A DNA stretch of 64,000 bases. It comes from Nemopilema nomurai. Taxonomy: Eukaryota; Cnidaria; Scyphozoa; Rhizostomeae; Rhizostomatidae. Numbering within the stretch: position 1 is the first letter of the stretch; each line of letters begins with the position of its first letter. The notes below the pieces were generated by a model. It did not search any database. It was not told where the DNA came from and saw nothing but the letters and a program-made list of their open reading frames with translations. The position numbers were made by a program, and so were the translations under genes. Below, piece after piece: positions 58,554 to 64,000 of the stretch. The DNA is taken from the NCBI GenBank assembly GCA_003864495.1, contig ML133438.1:434001-498000 (forward strand), given 5' to 3'.

Positions 58554-61500
58554 ATGGTGGACATGGTTCACCCAAGAGAAGATGACAAATTTGCCCCAAG
58601 AAGAGAGGCAAATGGGCGGTGGGTAGACTATGGTCAGGGTGTTACATGTGCTAGTTCTGAAGACTCAGAATTCCGTACCTTCTATTTTATTAACACATTT
58701 TAGGAAGCAAAATGTTGTTTTCTAGCTTTCTACAATAAAATCTCTCTATTCAATTCTGCATTTTACTTAAATTTTTGCACATTTAACTCAGCCATCAAGT
58801 CTTGAAATATTTTTACCGTAAAGCTCATTCCCATAAGCTGTCTTTGACATATTACGTTGCTTTTTATTGCTAGAAACGGCTGAAGCTTAGATTGACCAAC
58901 ATAGCCCCTTCCATATCTCGACTAGATAATAAAGTCTCAATAACAGCGATGTCTGTAATTCCTGGGTGTTTTGATGAAATGTCGAAAAGAACAAGGAAAT
59001 TCTTATCCCTTTTAGCTCCAATATCATTAGATTTAGCGAAAATGTGATGTTTGGTTATTCGTGCCTCTAATATCTATTATAAAATCTGCAAAAACAACTC
59101 TAAGTCTAACGTCTTGTTTTATTCCTTGTTACCATTTCATAGATCATAGACAATTTCAGATTATTCTAGGCCAAAGAAGACTGTTCCAACAGAATCTGCA
59201 AGAAAAGATGGTTTCCCAAAAGTGAAGTATTGTAGCGTGCCATGGAACAAAAAGACAAGCATCAAGACATACTCAAAAACTCGCCCTTGCTTAGCAAAAG
59301 AAATGCCTTACGCTCATGACAACGTCTTCAAAGGTTTTCAAAATGAAGCTATATACGCTAGTTATTAATTTTTCTTTTTCACCTATTCTCATAAGAAAAT
59401 TAAATATTATATCTTAAACAAAGACTATAGCCAGTTAGCTCAGTACGGTAACTGTTTCTTGAGAATTGGTATGAGATTTTAGAACCATTTACAATAGAAT
59501 ATTAATCCTGAGGCATTTGTAGCAGACCAAATAAAAATAGCCTGTAATTTAGAGACAAGTTTGATTATTAAGTGTCATGGCTTTCTGATAGCAATTTTTA
59601 TTTATTTAGATTATACTTTCATTGCACTAAAGTAAGCGTCAAAACTTATCCAATCAAGCACTTTTCCCCTGATTTTACCTAAATCTTTTAGTAGGAGGGA
59701 TCCTTCCAATTGGAGAAAAAGTAATCAAGTAGTTGGAGACAATCACAAAACTTTTTAGTTGAATTGTTCCTTATCTTAAACCAAATGTTTCCTTGAAAAG
59801 TTATTAAAGTCTTTGAGAATCCTCATTATCAAACTAGGAATACATAAATATTTGACTCAATCAAAATGCTTGACTTGTTATTTCTGATCGTATGATTCTC
59901 TACCCCTAGATTAAGTTAATTAAATTAAGATCAAATGAATGAAAGCTGCTGGATTATTCCACATATTGTTTTACCTTCAAACTATTTGCTCTCTATTTTA
60001 GGTTCCATTGCTAGAAAGAATGATGCAAGAAATCTTCCCTGTTTCAAGTCAAAATGGAGACAAGGTTACAGCAGAGATGGAAATGGCAATGCCAGGCAGG
60101 GGAAGAGTGAAAATATCAATCAGTCTGAATGTTTTGACTTCCTAGATACTATTGGCTCAAATGATGGATCATCAATTAGTGACAGAACGAAAGGGCAGGA
60201 AAAGGAAGTGTCGCCAAAGAACTCCACTTGCCTAGAAGGAGGAGATAAAATAAACAATGCCCTCACTATGACAACAATGCTCTCTCCAATTAAAGGTATA
60301 TGATTGTTTATCAAACTCTGTTTTTAAAAAACCATAATTCAGTAATCACTTAATGGCTATCTTTCTATGGTACAATGAGAATCTGAGCACCAGGGCAAGA
60401 ATAATCATTGATATGTGTAATAATTATTTCTAGATGATATGGGTGTTTTACACTGTTTAGCTGGCTTGGGGAAGAGAATGATCAACTTCTGTTAAACATT
60501 CGGAATAAAGTATAAATATTTATTTGAAAGGAAGGTTATTCATAAATATAATATTTACATGATGTTGTCTTGTTTCACTGTATTGCCAACTTTAGTTGTA
60601 GATAAAACCAACTATGAAGCTTTACCCATGGACTTTACAATGCCATATGCAGCACCAGAGAGGAATCCTGGTAAAGGTGATTGTCTCTCAACAATTGGTG
60701 GATCTTCACAATACATCTTAGCAGCCCTGATGGTACGAAGCTGAAAAATTGATCTGGTTTTTGTTCTTTTAACATTTTTATTCTCTACTTAATGTGAGCT
60801 TGTTCTGTACTTCCTCAGTTTTTAACAGCTAGATTTTATAGAGTCTGATTTTGTAACAGATTAGCCTGTGTAAGATTCTAAGGAGCTGTGTAATTGCCAG
60901 GAAAAGTCATCAATATTAAAGTTAGCTTTTCTTAAAGAAGGCCAAAGTTCTATACTTTTTGTGCTCAAATCAATGTTTTCTGCCTAGAAATATTTGAGAA
61001 AGAAGCATGCTACAGTTTTCGGCTGCATATAAAATGTGCATGTCTGTCAAAGCATTTATTGAATTGTAGATCATTTGAATAGTAGATCAAATCAATTTCT
61101 AGAAAAAGAATCAGAATTGACTTTTTTTCTTAGAAAAAGAATAAGAAGAAGCCAGGAAAATACACCCCAATGTCTTTGATAAGAAAAAGGGCTGGGGATA
61201 GCAGAAAACAGAGACAAAGCTTACTCACTCAAGACACCCCTAAAACCAGTCAAATTAGCCAAAGAAAACACATCTTCGAGGTATTCAAGTGGTATTTCAT
61301 TGTATTGTGGTGTATTAAATTGCAAAGTATTGTTATGTACTCTGTTCAGATTTAATTTCATGCATTTTATTCTACTGTACTGGGAAATCACTAGTTGATT
61401 AAGATGTAATGTAATTTACTATGCTGTTATATCATAGCAAGGTTCCATATCGATTGTTGGGAGATGATCAATATACTTATGACCATAATTTAGTTTTGTT

Positions 61501-63994
61501 TCTTCACCTGTTATATCTAGATGTTATGATTCCTTAGGTAATGGGGTGGCTTGCCCTTGACTTGAATTCTTTTTTGTGCAAGTCATTCCTCTTTGTGACT
61601 GTGGGTTTTCTAGAAAATCAGGATTGCCCCTGTATCGAAAATTTTGATTGTTTGTAGCATCTGGTCATTTGGTTTCCAAATTATTATTAACCACACAGCA
61701 ATCAGGTGCTCATTGAACAAATTTGTTTCAGACCCCGTGTAACTCAAGCAAATTCAAGGATACCGTGGCGGGTACTCAAAAGTCAACGGAGCGGCTGGTC
61801 AATTCACAGAAAAGGACAGTGAGTTAATCTGACCAGAGTTTTATCCGATATTTTGTAAATTGGTTACAACAGTAAATAGTTGACTATGTATCTTCATTTG
61901 ATTACCAGGGGTGGATCTACAAATTTATTATTTTGGGGGTTACAAAGTTGAGATTTGCCGATAAAAGAGTGCGGCCTTAGGGTGTTTTTGGGGCATGAGC
62001 GTTGCTTAACTCTTAATGTACAGCCCCGCCCCACATCCATACCTATTTGCATAACACAGCGAATTTTCTGAACATAAGAACGTTTATTTCATTTCTAAAA
62101 ATGTCTATGCCATATACTTTCGCGCGTTTTAGTGAAAATGAGCAGAAAGTAAAACAAAGCAAGACAGTTGCAAATTTTCATCATTTCTCGAAGAAACCTT
62201 CATTGTGCCGACAGTAGCAAGATTAGGGGGAGTAGAGTACTAGGAGCTTGTAATGTGAAAGCAATATAACTTAATATAGCCCAACTGAAAAGTCCTCCAC
62301 GCCACTTGATAAAGGCGTGATCGAGGTTCTTTTCCATTAACAATACGCCCAGTAAATTTGTTTGTCTCCTTTCCTTCCTATTTAGACTGGATTGCCTTGG
62401 TTATACCTCTACTTGCTATTGGTTTGGTACCCTCGCATATTTCACCAAATGTTAAACTCATCTTATGAAGTGTTCAAATGTCTTTTCTTTTATCATTGTA
62501 AGCAAATATCATAAAGGCATGTTTTCCTGTTCTTTTAACCACCAGCCACAGAAACAAATTTCGAATTCCCAACGAACAATATTGGAACTCTGTGACGAGA
62601 TGGAGAACATCCCCATCAAGGATGCATGCAAAACGCCTTGGCAGGTGAGATGTTTAAAGTACGAAGTGTGACTTTTCAACATTTAAGGTTATCGCCAGTC
62701 CACGCTTTGTTTTAGATGATTAACTGTCAGAATTGCATGAAACCTTGGTTGGTTTTTTGGATACATATATGTAGAACCAGTTTTCTTTATTAAGTTCTTT
62801 CACACTGATAATTCAGGGATAATTGTTTATGTTTTCTTTTGAGAATCCATAGAGCAGTTGTGATTATTTGCCTTTTTGCTTAATTTCTACTTAGGATAAA
62901 AAGACGGAGGTTTTCGAAGCTGTTGCAAAAAGACCACTTCTTGAGGTTGCTCCACCTGCTCAGAATTCTGATCACAGGAGCAAAAGAAGGCCGTCGAAGG
63001 TACAGTAGAATTGAAAAATATCAATCTAAGAGGAGTGACTTTTTTACACTGAGCTATACTGCTTTTTAGTTTAATTGAAATCTTTGATCTATGATCTTTG
63101 ACCTATTGAGATCGTTGACCCAGCCACTACTTTCGTTGTTATCAATCTAAATGTGATAACTGAATGAGTTACTTGTTTTTAAAATATTTCATGATCTGAC
63201 AGGTTTTTGCCAATTAGTGATTGTGTATATTTAAAACCTCACCTGGGTTATAAATATTTATTGGGATTGCAGCAATATTGATACTAAGCATCAAGTACGG
63301 ACCATTTTTTCTTAAACCAGGAACAGACATTGCCAAAAGCTCCCCCAGCAATACTTGTTAACCAACTTCCCGAAGCTCTAAAGCCGGCCAGTATTGAAGC
63401 CAAGAATGACCACATGAAGCAAAACGTTTCAGCGACTGAGGACACTTCACACTCATCTACTAACATCACCTTCGTCAATTCAACCCTGGTAAACTCGAAG
63501 TCTTACTTCTTTATTGCAGTATCTTTGTAATCACACATAAAACGATTTTTAGAGGACCAGTGTGTAACTATGTATATACAGCAAGGCACTGACTGTCTGA
63601 AGTATCTATGTATATGTTTATGACATGAAAACCTAACCTAATGTTCCAATTTGAAGTTAATAGTAAATATTGTTATTGCCAATTTGCCACCTAAAGACAT
63701 TTTGAAAAAGCTCTCTGTAGTCGTTGAAACACTTTGTTCCCAGTTGAGTGAAGCGAAATTTTGTCATTACATTTCAACCAACACCTAAAAATAGCTAAGG
63801 TACGTGAGGAAGTAGTGTTTTGCTGTCATTTGCACTGCACTATATATTACTGCTAGTTTATTTACGTTGTTTAATCCCTTTTTTCATAGACTATACAGTT
63901 GAAATCCCCAAAAGTTCTTCTTGAAAGAACGTTACTGGAGGATGTCAGATCTATTGGGAAGTCCAACTCAGGCATTGGCAATAGATCCAGCGAG
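58554..63994 (+). CDS. Long disordered basic protein, 5' part; continues past the window end
   Basis: Exons: 58554-58618 (inferred), 59170-59333, 60002-60295, 60596-60732, 61134-61280, 61732-61818, 62546-62644, 62895-62999, 63321-63488, 63890-63994; the last has a donor (GCGAG|gtgtga) at the window end. Exons 2-10 join without a frame break; exon 1 (MVDMVHPREDDKF...) fits by phase through donor GGGCG|gtgggt. The 457 codons seen are hydrophilic, Lys/Ser/Asn/Gln rich and without a folded domain. They contain LSPIKG, KYTPMSLIRKR, DTPKTS, KTPWQ and KSPKV as Pro-directed sites, and a KTYSKTR motif in exon 2. That motif resembles the short YSR-type PDS5-binding motif of WAPL and haspin. Haspin-like or other chromatin/cell-cycle proteins are possible, but no catalytic domain lies inside the window, so no name is given. 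Confidence 0.72.
61911..62030. mobile_element. Truncated hAT-like repeat end
   Basis: CAGGGGTGGATCTACAAATT opens a G-rich stretch (TTTTGGGGGTT, TTTTTGGGGCATGAG) of the kind seen at hAT element ends. I do not find the matching inverted end within the same intron, so this is at most a fragment, in the intron between 61818 and 62546. Confidence 0.35.
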
Positions 63995-64000
63995 GTGTGA

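Noticed and set aside
59425..59510. Second tRNA-like box A (TAGCTCAGTACGGTAACTG)
   Set aside because: No recognisable TTC-arm or acceptor stem; treated as chance or a very decayed SINE.
1..64000. CRISPR arrays, bacterial operons, ribosome binding sites, origins
   Set aside because: The window is a spliced animal genome; no regularly spaced repeats or prokaryotic gene organisation are present.

Overview
The window reads as one piece of an animal nuclear genome. It is AT-rich by eye. Coding sequence is cut into short exons (about 40-300 bases) bounded by GT...AG introns of a few hundred bases to several kilobases, and old mobile-element copies are scattered through it. A decayed 5S rRNA copy carries the invertebrate form of the internal control region (GATCACCGAAGTTAA, GGATGGGTGAC). 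An invertebrate, most plausibly a cnidarian such as a coral or sea anemone, fits best, but no feature here proves the clade. All gene models were assembled by hand from splice sites, reading-frame phase and protein character; none has transcript support here.

Region 1 (about 8.1-43.0 kb, + strand) is one large Dbl-homology (DH) RhoGEF gene. Its common body runs from 35,939 to the stop at 42,215. At least three alternative 5' ends feed into the same phase-1 acceptor at 35,939: a basic leader (exons at 8,145 and 15,762, then 24,445), an acidic aromatic leader (ATG at 19,654, then 24,445) and a short acidic leader (ATG at 29,940). Most of the first 35 kb is therefore long 5' introns and flank. 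They hold a 29-bp minisatellite, small tandem repeats, poly-C tracts, a possible kinase fossil, a hAT-type non-autonomous element and the 5S pseudogene. The DH domain is followed by a long basic, serine-rich tail with no recognisable PH domain.

Region 2 (44.2-56.3 kb, + strand) is a gene of at least 24 exons. It encodes a protein of about 987 residues that joins N-terminal ankyrin repeats to a glycoside hydrolase family 20 (beta-hexosaminidase-like) N-domain and barrel. The GH20 signature that normally reads FHIGGDEV is FSISMDDL here: the assisting Asp is kept and the catalytic acid Glu is Asp. This ankyrin-GH20 fusion is the most unusual object in the window. Its 3' part also has a hidden alternative terminal exon and a tandem duplication across a splice donor.

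Region 3 (56.9-64.0 kb) holds two divergent genes sharing a promoter of about 190 bp that contains a perfect E2F-type site and a CHR-like site. On the minus strand is a 200-residue, S/T-P-rich protein (58,361-56,895), tail to tail with the ankyrin-GH20 gene. On the plus strand is a long disordered, basic, S/T-P-containing protein that runs off the window end (58,554-63,994 seen). The promoter and the Cdk-type sites suggest that both are cell-cycle genes; neither is identified.
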